Shown piece after piece: positions 15,253-22,950 of a stretch of DNA of 24,022 nucleotides. Position 1 is the first letter of the stretch. The number at the start of each line of letters is the position of its first letter. Below the pieces are notes generated by a model. That model made no database searches. It saw only the letters and a list, made by a program, of their open reading frames with translations, and was not told the origin of the DNA. The stretch spans positions 1-24,022 of the forward strand of contig JBDOIU010000031.1 of assembly GCA_047404195.1 (NCBI GenBank). The letters run 5' to 3'. A program made the position numbers and the translations under genes. The stretch comes from JAJRRL01 sp047404195 (GTDB lineage: Bacteria; Pseudomonadota; Gammaproteobacteria; JAJRRL01).

Positions 15253-15834
15253 ATGAGAAAGAAGTGTTCGTACCAAAGAGATGAAAAAAACAAGTGTTTA
15301 TATGATACTGAAGGAAAAGTGGAAGTCATCAGGCATTGTGTGCGCGTTCAAGAGACTTATTCTGACAGCCTGAAGGACATACTATTAGTAATACGTGATA
15401 GGTTGGGTGTGTTCTTCAAGGAAAATGAAATAATTTATCCAGAATCGTGGTCAAAGATGAGGGGTGGATTTCTTAATGATGAGGATTTTAAGCGCTTTCT
15501 TGCTACACCAGGCGATGATATCTCAAAAAGAGAGTTGGCAACGCGACTATTCTCATTAATTTGTGCTTTTCAATATTGTTTGGTGACAAACAAAAAGAAG
15601 CATGTGAGAAGTGTCACGCAGGCAGCTCATAAATGTTTTGATTCTGCATCGTGGAAAAAATATATAGCAAAAGATGGTGCGGTAGTAGTAGCACAAATGA
15701 ATGGCTATGGTTTGCCAAACAAGGGTGCCGTAGAGAGATTTCAGGTTTTTCCTGTTGAATCTCCTAAACCGTTTGAATCTGCGCCTGCAGCCTTAAAAAG
15801 GGGCAAGACAAGTGCGAGGCGGCTTAAAAAATGA
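15253..15834 (+). CDS. Hypothetical 193-aa basic protein
   Basis: Not recognised. It is soluble, rich in Lys and Arg, with helices around SDSLKDILLVIRDRLGVFF and RELATRLFSLICAFQYCLV, a conserved-looking AAHKCFDSASWKKYI segment and a basic tail (RGKTSARRLKK). The start is ATG after AGGGGG. The stop lies within an AAAAAATGA context, and the next ORF begins 23 bp before it in another frame. Removing one A from the A6 run would merge the two into a single 313-aa protein, so this may be the N-terminal part of a split gene. Confidence 0.5.
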   Translation: MRKKCSYQRDEKNKCLYDTEGKVEVIRHCVRVQETYSDSLKDILLVIRDRLGVFFKENEIIYPESWSKMRGGFLNDEDFKRFLATPGDDISKRELATRLFSLICAFQYCLVTNKKKHVRSVTQAAHKCFDSASWKKYIAKDGAVVVAQMNGYGLPNKGAVERFQVFPVESPKPFESAPAALKRGKTSARRLKK

Positions 15835-16195
15835 TGCTTGGCTTGCCAGTGCAATGCGGCATGATGTGATGATTCTCAACGGTGTCTCAACATCCTCCGT
15901 TTTTATGCCAATAGCCGTTATGAATTTACTATTAAGCTCTGAGATTGAGTGCACTGATGAAGTGTTGCATGCTTTGGCGGGTCTTGCTGTGACACACAAC
16001 CTATTAGGGTCGTACCATAGTCCCGCAGAAACGATGGCGGGCATGTCAATAGGGTTGCGCGCAATGAGGCTCGAGGACTATTATACTACACTGTCGCCGG
16101 TGGAGGCAGATGAGCGTGCCTATGTCTGTATGCAAAGGGCACGCCAGTTTGTGTATCACTCTCCTGATAGTAAACCACGTTGTACTATTTCATAG
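15812..16195 (+). CDS. Hypothetical 127-aa protein, possibly the C-terminal part of the preceding gene
   Basis: Not recognised. The nominal start is GTG at 15812 with AGGGG eight bases upstream, overlapping the preceding gene by 23 bp. The sequence is helical with hydrophobic patches (SSVFMPIAVMNLLL, EVLHALAGLAVTHNLLGSYH) and an acidic segment near the end (LEDYYTTLSPVEADERAYV). It could be a separate coupled gene or the continuation of the 193-aa protein after a frameshift. Confidence 0.45.
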   Translation: MRGGLKNDAWLASAMRHDVMILNGVSTSSVFMPIAVMNLLLSSEIECTDEVLHALAGLAVTHNLLGSYHSPAETMAGMSIGLRAMRLEDYYTTLSPVEADERAYVCMQRARQFVYHSPDSKPRCTIS

Positions 16196-16240
16196 CAGAC
16201 GTTTGCAACTTGCAAGCGCTGGGTTTGCAGTCACAATGTA

Positions 16241-17599
16241 TTACTCAGATAATGCGAGAGAAGGTGCTAAGCCAAGATAGTCTTCGGGCTTCAGCGTTAA
16301 TAGCTGCTGCTTACACTCATCAGGTATAGGCTGTTGCTGAATCAGGTCTTGCAGCGTTTGCTGTGTGAGTTGTTTTCCGCGACTGACTTTTTTGAGTTGC
16401 TCATAGGCATCGCTGATACCGTAGCGGCGCATGACCGTTTGTACTGCCTCTGCCAATACTTCCCAGCGATGAGCTAAATCTTGTTGAATGACTGCCTCGT
16501 TTGCTGAGAGCTTTGCAAGGCCTTTAGACAAAGAGCGGTAGGCCAAGTTGCTGTGGCCAGCAATGACGCCAATATTTCGTAACACCGTTGAATCAGATAA
16601 ATCTCTTTGTAAGCGAGAGATAGGTAGTTTAGCCGCACAATGTCCAGCGAGTGCATTGGCAATACCAAGATTGCCTTCGGCATTTTCAAAGTCGATGGGA
16701 TTGACTTTATGTGGCATGGTGGAAGAGCCAACTTGTTCAGCATTGCTACTTTGCACAAAGTAGCCCATGCTGATGTATTGCCAGAGATCGCGACTGGCAT
16801 CAATGAGAATGGTATTTACCCGCATCAAAGCATGGCACCAGCTAGCTAAATGGTCATGCGATTCAATTTGGGTGCTATACGGCATCCAGTTTAAACCCAG
16901 CTTGCGCACAAACTGCTCTGAAAGTTGTGGCCAATTGATGGTCGGATATGCGATGCAGTGCGCATTATAGTTGCCGACTGCGCCATTACATTTGCCAGTG
17001 ATTTTTTGTTGAGACAGTTGTTGAATGGCGAGCGATAAGCGGTGCTGTATATTACGCATCTCTTTACCCAGTGTGGTTGGTGTTGCCGTTTGGCCATGTG
17101 TGCGTGCCAGCATAGCCAGGGAGGCATATTTTGTGGCCATGTCAGCCAATTTTTGCCCAACACCTTGCTGCGCTTTGTGTAATAGAGCTTGGCAATCAAC
17201 GAGCATCAGTGCGTAAGCAAGATTATTGATGTCTTCAGAGGTGCACGCAAAATGTATAAAAGGAATGTATTCGGATAGGGCGTTGGCCTCAAGTTGATCA
17301 GCAATCCAGTACTCAACAGCCTTAACATCGTGGTTGGTGCGTTGTTCTATTTTTTTGATACCAGCGGCATCTGACTCCGCAAAGCGCTGCATGATTTTAT
17401 CGCAAAGCGCTTTTAGGGTAGCTGATGGAGGACATTCTTTGAGCTCAGTGCAATCAGAGAGCTGTAACAACCAGCTCAATTCAACTCTGACCCTGTTCCT
17501 TATCAGGCCAAATTCACTGACCAATGGCTGTAATGCCGACAATTGGTTCTCGTAGCGACCGTCAAGTGGTGAAATAGCGAGTAAAGTGGATGTTGCCAT
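16241..17599 (-). CDS. purB: Adenylosuccinate lyase PurB
   Basis: PurB catalyses two fumarate-releasing steps of purine synthesis, SAICAR to AICAR and adenylosuccinate to AMP. From ATG at 17599 the protein has 452 residues, as expected (456 in E. coli). It begins LLAISPLDGRY, and contains EQRTNHDVKAVEYW, FACTSEDINN, ARTHGQTATPTTLGKEM, GNYNAH and the lyase-superfamily signature GSSTMPHKVNPIDFEN, followed by LPISRLQRDLSDSTVLRN. I reject the 50-residue longer ORF starting at 17749, because those residues do not resemble PurB and GAGGT precedes 17599. It stands alone on the minus strand between + strand genes, unlike the usual hflD-purB neighbourhood. Confidence 0.97.
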   Translation of the reverse strand: MATSTLLAISPLDGRYENQLSALQPLVSEFGLIRNRVRVELSWLLQLSDCTELKECPPSATLKALCDKIMQRFAESDAAGIKKIEQRTNHDVKAVEYWIADQLEANALSEYIPFIHFACTSEDINNLAYALMLVDCQALLHKAQQGVGQKLADMATKYASLAMLARTHGQTATPTTLGKEMRNIQHRLSLAIQQLSQQKITGKCNGAVGNYNAHCIAYPTINWPQLSEQFVRKLGLNWMPYSTQIESHDHLASWCHALMRVNTILIDASRDLWQYISMGYFVQSSNAEQVGSSTMPHKVNPIDFENAEGNLGIANALAGHCAAKLPISRLQRDLSDSTVLRNIGVIAGHSNLAYRSLSKGLAKLSANEAVIQQDLAHRWEVLAEAVQTVMRRYGISDAYEQLKKVSRGKQLTQQTLQDLIQQQPIPDECKQQLLTLKPEDYLGLAPSLALSE

Positions 17600-17735
17600 A
17601 ATTCGACCTCGTGGCAAATGAGTACAGCTGCAGTATATATAAGTGTGATCGCGGCGTCTATGCGCAATGGTATCAGTTGTGCGGTGTATTTTGGCGCCGG
17701 ATGGGCGCAGTGCCGCATTCATTTTATTTTTATGC

Positions 17736-17764
17736 TTGCAAAGCGCCATGTCTACCTATATACT
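17736..17764 (+). promoter_or_regulatory. Sigma70-type promoter of the atp operon
   Basis: TTGCAA (17736-17741), exactly 17 bp, then TATACT (17759-17764), about 41 bp before the atpI start. It is the best-matching promoter in the 206-bp divergent gap between purB and atpI. Confidence 0.6.
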
Positions 17765-17805
17765 CCGTCCCGAGTTAAGTCTGGCAATAGTCCGGAGGAG
17801 GCCGT

Positions 17806-18225
17806 TTGGCGGAGTCAATCAAAAAGCAGGGTGTCACTAGACACTGTCGAGGTGCAGCATTGGGCTTGATAGCTGTTCAATCAGCATTGTTCATGCTTGG
17901 TAGCTTATTTGCACTGTTTATTGGTCGTTTTTCATACTTCTCAACCCTCTTAGGTGGTTTTTGTGTACTTTTTCCTGCCGCTCTTTTTGCTTGTGTGCTG
18001 TTTCGCGCGACCAGTGCTGCACAAGCCAAGAAAATAGTATTGACATTGTACGGTGGTGAGTTGGGTAAATTGTTGTCAAGTGCTGCGCTGGCGCTGATTG
18101 TGACAGTTGTATTCAAGCCATCACTGATCGCACTTTGGTGCGGTTTTATGGGCGCACACGCCAGCTTGTGGCTAGCACCTGTATTTGCTAACACAGACGG
18201 ATTAGTTGGGAGACCTGTGGTATGA
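17806..18225 (+). CDS. atpI: ATP synthase accessory protein AtpI
   Basis: AtpI is a small membrane protein that helps c-ring assembly and is encoded first in many atp operons. The 139 residues contain four hydrophobic segments: AALGLIAVQSALFMLGSLFALFIG, YFSTLLGGFCVLFPAALFACVLF, LLSSAALALIVTVVF and LIALWCGFMGAHASLWLAPVF, with KIVLTLYGGELGKLLSSA between them as in gammaproteobacterial AtpI. The start is TTG directly after GGAGGAGG with a four-base gap, an unusual codon but a strong site. It overlaps atpB by 4 bp (ATGA). Confidence 0.88.
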   Translation: MAESIKKQGVTRHCRGAALGLIAVQSALFMLGSLFALFIGRFSYFSTLLGGFCVLFPAALFACVLFRATSAAQAKKIVLTLYGGELGKLLSSAALALIVTVVFKPSLIALWCGFMGAHASLWLAPVFANTDGLVGRPVV

Positions 18226-19016
18226 GCCAGCAAGCGATGACAACGGCACAGTATATTGGCCACCATATGGAGCATTTGACGCTCAATCTGCAAACCATGT
18301 CTTTGGGTGCAGATGCTGGTTTTTGGACACTGAATTTGGATACAGCCATCATTTCACTGCTATTGGGTGGTGCCTTCTTGCTGTTATTTTTCCTGGTGGC
18401 TAGGCGCGCGCAGGCCGGCATTCCCGCAAAATGGCAAAACTTTGTCGAGCTCGCAGTCGAGAAAGTGGATGGTGCTGTTGCTGAGTCTTTTCATGGTGAT
18501 CGGCGCTTACTGGCCCCGCTGGCCTTGACCATTTTTATCTGGGTTTTCCTGATGAACTTTATGGATTTGATACCTGTTGATTTGGTGCCTCGTGCCATGC
18601 ACTACGCTGGAGTTCCATACTTTAAGCTTGTGCCAACAGCGGATGTTAATTTGACATTTGCCATGTCATTGACAGTCTTTATTCTAACCATCTTTTACAA
18701 CTTTAAGGTGAAAGGTGCTGGTGGGTTCCTCAAAGAGTCACTTTCGAGTCCGTTTGGCTGGTGGTTGATGCCAGTTAACGTGATTTTTAGATTGATTGAC
18801 GAGTGCGTTAAGCCAATGTCGCTTGCATTGCGACTGTACGGTAACTTATTCGCGGGAGAAATGATCTTCATTTTGATTGCGTTACTGCCTTGGTGGATGG
18901 AAGTTCCGCTGGGTTTGGGTTGGACGTTGTTTCACGTTCTGATCAACTCAATTCAAGCGTTCATATTCATGATGTTGACCATAGTTTACATCAGTATGGC
19001 GCATGAAGATCACTAA
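18222..19016 (+). CDS. atpB: ATP synthase F0 subunit a
   Basis: Subunit a forms the proton half-channels facing the c ring. The 264 residues start with MEHLTLNL, followed by DTAIISLLLGGAFLLLFFLVARR. The essential arginine lies in CVKPMSLALRLYGNLFAGEM (Arg204, equivalent to E. coli Arg210). MNFMDLIPVDLVP and the C-terminal IQAFIFMMLTIVYISMAHEDH are typical of gammaproteobacteria. It is second in the operon, coupled to atpI. Confidence 0.97.
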   Translation: MSQQAMTTAQYIGHHMEHLTLNLQTMSLGADAGFWTLNLDTAIISLLLGGAFLLLFFLVARRAQAGIPAKWQNFVELAVEKVDGAVAESFHGDRRLLAPLALTIFIWVFLMNFMDLIPVDLVPRAMHYAGVPYFKLVPTADVNLTFAMSLTVFILTIFYNFKVKGAGGFLKESLSSPFGWWLMPVNVIFRLIDECVKPMSLALRLYGNLFAGEMIFILIALLPWWMEVPLGLGWTLFHVLINSIQAFIFMMLTIVYISMAHEDH

Positions 19017-19042
19017 TTTTTTAATCACAAAGGGGAAAACTC

Positions 19043-19333
19043 ATGATTAGTAATATTGCACAATTGGTCGCAAACGTTCAGGGCTTAACAGCAATCGCAG
19101 TTGGTTTATTGATTGGTTTAGCAGCAATGGGAACGGCCATTGGTTTCGGTATGTTGGGTGGTAAATTCTTGGAAGGCGTTGCAAGACAGCCTGAACTGAC
19201 ACCAATGTTGATGGGCCGAATGTTTTTGATGGCTGGTTTGGTTGATGCGTTTGCAGCTATTTCATTAGCGATGGGTTTAGTATTGTTGTTTGCAAACAAC
19301 CCGCTGTTGGGGCGCTGTCATGAAGTATGCTAA
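19043..19333 (+). CDS. atpE: ATP synthase F0 subunit c
   Basis: Subunit c forms the rotating proteolipid ring. Two hydrophobic helices flank the polar loop ARQPEL (R48-Q49-P50), and the proton-carrying carboxylate is Asp68 in MAGLVDAFAAIS. The Gly-rich first helix (GLLIGLAAMGTAIGFGMLGGKFLEG) is typical and the residues fit proton rather than sodium coupling. The last eight residues (LGRCHEVC) look unlike family C-termini; skipping one G in GGGG at 19309-19312 would instead read LLGAVMKYAKHVAG and stop at 19349, closer to the usual NPFxG...AG ending. Confidence 0.93.
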   Translation: MISNIAQLVANVQGLTAIAVGLLIGLAAMGTAIGFGMLGGKFLEGVARQPELTPMLMGRMFLMAGLVDAFAAISLAMGLVLLFANNPLLGRCHEVC

Positions 19334-19389
19334 ACACGTTGCTGGGTAACTCCTGGTAAAGCCACCAATATCACAAAGAGGGCAACTCA

Positions 19390-19883
19390 ATGGATATTAA
19401 CATTACTCTTTTCTTCCAAATGCTTGTATTTGTTATCTTTATTGGCATAACAATGAAATACATTTGGCCGAGTGTGACACAAGCCTTGGATACACGTCAA
19501 AAAAAACCATCGCCGATGGTTTGGCTGCTGCAGAGAAAGGTCAGCGTAGTTTAGAAGACGCTAAGGTGCAGAGTCAGGTTTTTGTTGACGAAGCGAAAGC
19601 GGAGGCTGCAAGAATCATCGATCAAGCGCACCAACGCGGACAAAAGCTGATTGCGGATGCTAAACAAAAAGCATCAGAGCAGGCTCAGGGTCAGCTGAAT
19701 GCTGCTCAAGTTGAAATACAGCAGCAGCGTCAGCAAGTGAAGCAAGGCTTGATGGATGAATTGTCTGGTCTTGTGATCAGTTGCTCTGAAGCTGTTTTGG
19801 GTCGCAAAATTGATAAAGCTGACAACGATAGGCTGATTGCACAGCTTGTTGGTGCTGAAACTGAAGCAGTAGGAGACGCGTAA
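19390..19883 (+). CDS. atpF: ATP synthase F0 subunit b, apparent -1 frameshift in A8
   Basis: Subunit b is the peripheral stalk linking F0 and F1. The true start is ATG at 19390, giving MDINITLFFQMLVFVIFIGI with the single N-terminal membrane helix, then MKYIWPSVTQALDTRQKK. In the given sequence the frame then leaves homology at an A8 run (19499-19506) and stops at 19554, while the continuation (TIADGLAAAEKGQRSLEDA to the end, a long Ala/Gln/Glu coiled coil) lies in another frame ending at 19883. One extra A (nine in total) restores a 164-aa protein, close to the usual 156. Either the read has lost a base, or the gene is truly shifted and rescued by RNA polymerase slippage. A nominal ATG at 19464 would yield a membrane-less fragment. 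Confidence 0.9.
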
Positions 19884-19885
19884 TC

Positions 19886-20464
19886 ATGGCTTCTTACTCT
19901 AGCATTGCTAGACCATATGCCAATGCCCTTTTCACTTTGGGTAGCGAAGCAGGATGTTTACCAGCACTGCAAACATTATTGCAGGTGTTGAGTCAGGCTG
20001 TGAGTCATGACTGGGTTCAGAAACACTTAACGGACCCGGTGATGACCACAGAAGTATGGCAACAGCATTTGATGGCAATCTGTCAAAGCATTGCACCAAA
20101 TGCATTTCAGGCAGCAGCAGAGACATTTACTCACTTTCTGCAGTTAACTGTGTGTTCAAACCGCCTCGCGGTTTTGCCTGACATTGCAAAAGCATTTTCG
20201 CAAATGTGCGCTACTGCGCTCGGTTCTGTCAGCCTGACGATGACGACGGCGACAGCGTTGACTGCAGATGAGCAATCAGCTATTCAGGCTACATTGTCGC
20301 AACGTGCAGGGAGACATGCTGAGGTCACATTCGAGGTGGATGCTGGGATTTTAGGCGGCGCAATTTTGCGACGTGGTGATTGGGTTGTAACTGATGGCTC
20401 TGTCATGGGTCGATTGAAACGGGTGGCATCAGCACTGCTGAATGGCACAACTATAGGGGGATAA
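19886..20464 (+). CDS. atpH: ATP synthase F1 subunit delta
   Basis: Delta joins the peripheral stalk to the top of the F1 head. The 192 residues are somewhat longer than E. coli (177). The conserved N-terminus ARPYANALFTLGSEAG and the C-terminal signature VTFEVDAGILGGAILRRGDWVVTDGSVMGRLKR are clear, with a poorly conserved middle as usual. It starts 2 bp after atpF, and its stop shares one base with the atpA start (TAATG). Confidence 0.95.
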   Translation: MASYSSIARPYANALFTLGSEAGCLPALQTLLQVLSQAVSHDWVQKHLTDPVMTTEVWQQHLMAICQSIAPNAFQAAAETFTHFLQLTVCSNRLAVLPDIAKAFSQMCATALGSVSLTMTTATALTADEQSAIQATLSQRAGRHAEVTFEVDAGILGGAILRRGDWVVTDGSVMGRLKRVASALLNGTTIGG

Positions 20465-22020
20465 TGATGGGAGTAGAACAGCTTAAGGCTTCCGAGATCA
20501 GCGAGCTATTAGAGAAGCAGATTCGTGGCTTGTCTGATATGCAGGCACAAGTGCGAACTGAAGGCACCATTGTTAGTTTGAAAGATGGTATTGTGCGGAT
20601 ATATGGCTTGGATGATGTCATGTCCGGTGAAATGATTGCATTTCCAGGTGGATCGTACGGATTGGCGCTGAACTTAGAGCGAGACTCAGTCGGTGCGGTG
20701 GTATTAGGACCATACGAGCACTTAAAAGAAGGCATGACAGTTCATTGTACTGGCAAGATCTTAGAAGTACCTGTTGGTGAAGCATTATTGGGTCGTGTTG
20801 TAGATGCGCTCGGTCAGCCTATCGATGGCCATGGACCCATTGATACAGAACTGTCTGCTCCAATCGAAAAAGTTGCGCCCGGTGTGATTGAGCGCCAGTC
20901 TGTGGATCAGCCACTACAAACAGGTTTGAAATCTATTGATGCCATGGTGCCAATTGGACAAGGTCAGCGTGAATTGATTATTGGTGACCGTCAGACAGGT
21001 AAAACGGCCATCGCAATTGATGCGATCATCAACCAGAAAGGTACCGGTGTAAAATGTATTTACGTTGCGATAGGCCAGAAAGCCTCATCTGTTGCCGCGG
21101 TTGTGCGTAAGCTTGAAGAGCACGGTGCAATGCCCCATACGATTGTGGTTTCTGCATCAGCTGCTGATGCGGCATCATTGCAATTCCTGGCTCCCTATAC
21201 GGGTTGTAGTATGGGTGAGTACTTCCGTGATAACGGTGAAGATGCATTGATCATTTATGATGATTTGACTAAGCAAGCATGGGCATACCGCCAGATTTCA
21301 TTGCTCTTACGACGACCACCAGGTCGTGAAGCGTATCCAGGTGATGTTTTTTACTTGCACTCACGTTTGTTAGAAAGAGCCTCTCGTGTTAATGCTGACT
21401 ATGTTGAGAAGTTTACCGAAGGCCGAGTGAAAGGTAAGACGGGCTCATTGACTGCCTTACCAATCATTGAAACGCAAGCTGGTGACGTATCAGCGTTTAT
21501 TCCAACCAACGTGATTTCTATTACGGATGGGCAAATCTTCTTGGATGTTGATTTGTTTAACTCAGGTATTCGTCCAGCGATTAATGCTGGTTTGTCAGTC
21601 TCCCGTGTGGGTGGCGCTGCGCAAACAAAGCTGATTAAAAAATTGGTTGGCGGTATTCGTATTGCGTTGTCACAGTATCGTGAACTAGAAGCTTTTGCGC
21701 AATTTGCATCTGACTTAGACGCAGCCACACGTAAACAGCTTGAAACAGGTGAGCGTGTGACTGAGTTGTTGAAGCAACCACAATACGACCCCTTATCCGT
21801 TGCTGAAATGGCGGTGGTTTGGTTTGCGGCGATTAAAGGTTACTTGGACGATGTGGACATTGCAAAAGTCGTTGACTTTGAGCGTGCATTGCTGAGTTTC
21901 GTGCGTGAAGCAAAAGCCGATACACTGGCTGAGCTGAATGCTAATCCAACGTATAACGATGATATCGAAGCGACTTTGCGCGGTATTATTGAAGAATTCA
22001 AAGCAACTCAGGCTTACTAG
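20464..22020 (+). CDS. atpA: ATP synthase F1 subunit alpha
   Basis: Alpha is the non-catalytic nucleotide-binding subunit of the F1 hexamer. The 518 residues match the family. Visible blocks are the beta-barrel domain (VSLKDGIVRIYGLDDVMSGE), the P-loop GDRQTGKT (174-181), LIIYDDLTKQAWAYRQISLLLRRPPGREAYPGD and the alpha signature with the arginine finger (SVSRVGGAAQTK). It starts at ATG 20464 or the adjacent 20467, behind AGGGGG. No defect despite frameshifts in neighbouring atp genes. Confidence 0.98.
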   Translation: MMGVEQLKASEISELLEKQIRGLSDMQAQVRTEGTIVSLKDGIVRIYGLDDVMSGEMIAFPGGSYGLALNLERDSVGAVVLGPYEHLKEGMTVHCTGKILEVPVGEALLGRVVDALGQPIDGHGPIDTELSAPIEKVAPGVIERQSVDQPLQTGLKSIDAMVPIGQGQRELIIGDRQTGKTAIAIDAIINQKGTGVKCIYVAIGQKASSVAAVVRKLEEHGAMPHTIVVSASAADAASLQFLAPYTGCSMGEYFRDNGEDALIIYDDLTKQAWAYRQISLLLRRPPGREAYPGDVFYLHSRLLERASRVNADYVEKFTEGRVKGKTGSLTALPIIETQAGDVSAFIPTNVISITDGQIFLDVDLFNSGIRPAINAGLSVSRVGGAAQTKLIKKLVGGIRIALSQYRELEAFAQFASDLDAATRKQLETGERVTELLKQPQYDPLSVAEMAVVWFAAIKGYLDDVDIAKVVDFERALLSFVREAKADTLAELNANPTYNDDIEATLRGIIEEFKATQAY

Positions 22021-22031
22021 GCGAGGCGTTC

Positions 22032-22904
22032 ATGTCACAAGCGCGTGAGATCAAAACCAAGATTCGCAACATCGAAAATACGCAGAAGATCACGTCTGCG
22101 ATGGAGATGGTTGCTGCGAGTAAAATGCGTAAATTACAGGATCGCATGTTGAAGGCACAACCGTATGCTGACAAGATGAAGGAAGTGATTGCGCACGTGG
22201 CTGCTAGCCACAGTGAGTCCAGGCATCCATACTTGCAAAAGCGTGAAAGCTTGCAGCGAGTTGGCTATATCATTGTCAGCACAGACCGTGGTTTGTGTGG
22301 CGGCTTAAACGTCAACTTGTATCGTCAGATGTTGACAGAGATAAAGGCGCAGCAAGATAAGGGTATCGAGGTAGATGTTTGTGTTATCGGGCGTAAGGCA
22401 GCAGCTTATTTTGCACGACTCGATCTGAATATAGTGGCTGTCACCGAAGGTATCGGCGATACACCCTCAATTGATGACTTGATTGGTGTTGTTAAGGTCA
22501 TGATCGATGCATATGATGCAGAGAAGATTGATCGGCTTTATATCGCAAGTAACAAGTTCGTCAACACCATGTTGCAACAGCCAACAACTCAGCAATTGTT
22601 ACCGTTAACACCATCAGAGTCAGATACGCAAAGCGGTCATTGGGATTACATCTACGAGCCTGATGATGCCATGGTATTGCTCACCCAGGTGATGCAACGT
22701 TACATTGAGTCGCAGGTTTATCGACGCGTCATTGAAAACATTGCTTGTGAGCAAGCTGCGCGGATGGTGGCGATGAAGAGTGCAAGTGACAATGCTGGGC
22801 AGATTATTGAGGATCTGCAATTGATCTACAACAAAGCCAGACAAGCCAGTATTACGCAAGAAATTGCAGAAATTGTGGCAGGTGCAGACGCACTTGGGGA
22901 TTAA
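22032..22904 (+). CDS. atpG: ATP synthase F1 subunit gamma
   Basis: Gamma is the rotating central shaft of F1. The 290 residues show the N-terminal helix REIKTKIRNIENTQKITSAMEMVAASKMRK, the central Rossmann-like segment (YIIVSTDRGLCGGLNVNLY) and the C-terminal helix ending SITQEIAEIVAGADAL, all diagnostic. It follows atpA by 11 bp and the frame is intact. Confidence 0.97.
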   Translation: MSQAREIKTKIRNIENTQKITSAMEMVAASKMRKLQDRMLKAQPYADKMKEVIAHVAASHSESRHPYLQKRESLQRVGYIIVSTDRGLCGGLNVNLYRQMLTEIKAQQDKGIEVDVCVIGRKAAAYFARLDLNIVAVTEGIGDTPSIDDLIGVVKVMIDAYDAEKIDRLYIASNKFVNTMLQQPTTQQLLPLTPSESDTQSGHWDYIYEPDDAMVLLTQVMQRYIESQVYRRVIENIACEQAARMVAMKSASDNAGQIIEDLQLIYNKARQASITQEIAEIVAGADALGD

Positions 22905-22950
22905 CATTAATCGGTGTTAAACACACCAAAGAAACCAACGAGGATTCATT

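Noticed and set aside
17600..17749. 50-residue N-terminal extension of PurB
   Set aside because: Residues do not resemble PurB; ATG at 17599 has a ribosome site and gives the normal length.
18928..18937. TGTTTCACGT, half of the parS palindrome, in atpB
   Set aside because: Only the left half matches; the right half does not complete the 16-bp palindrome and the bases encode conserved subunit a residues (LFHVLINS).
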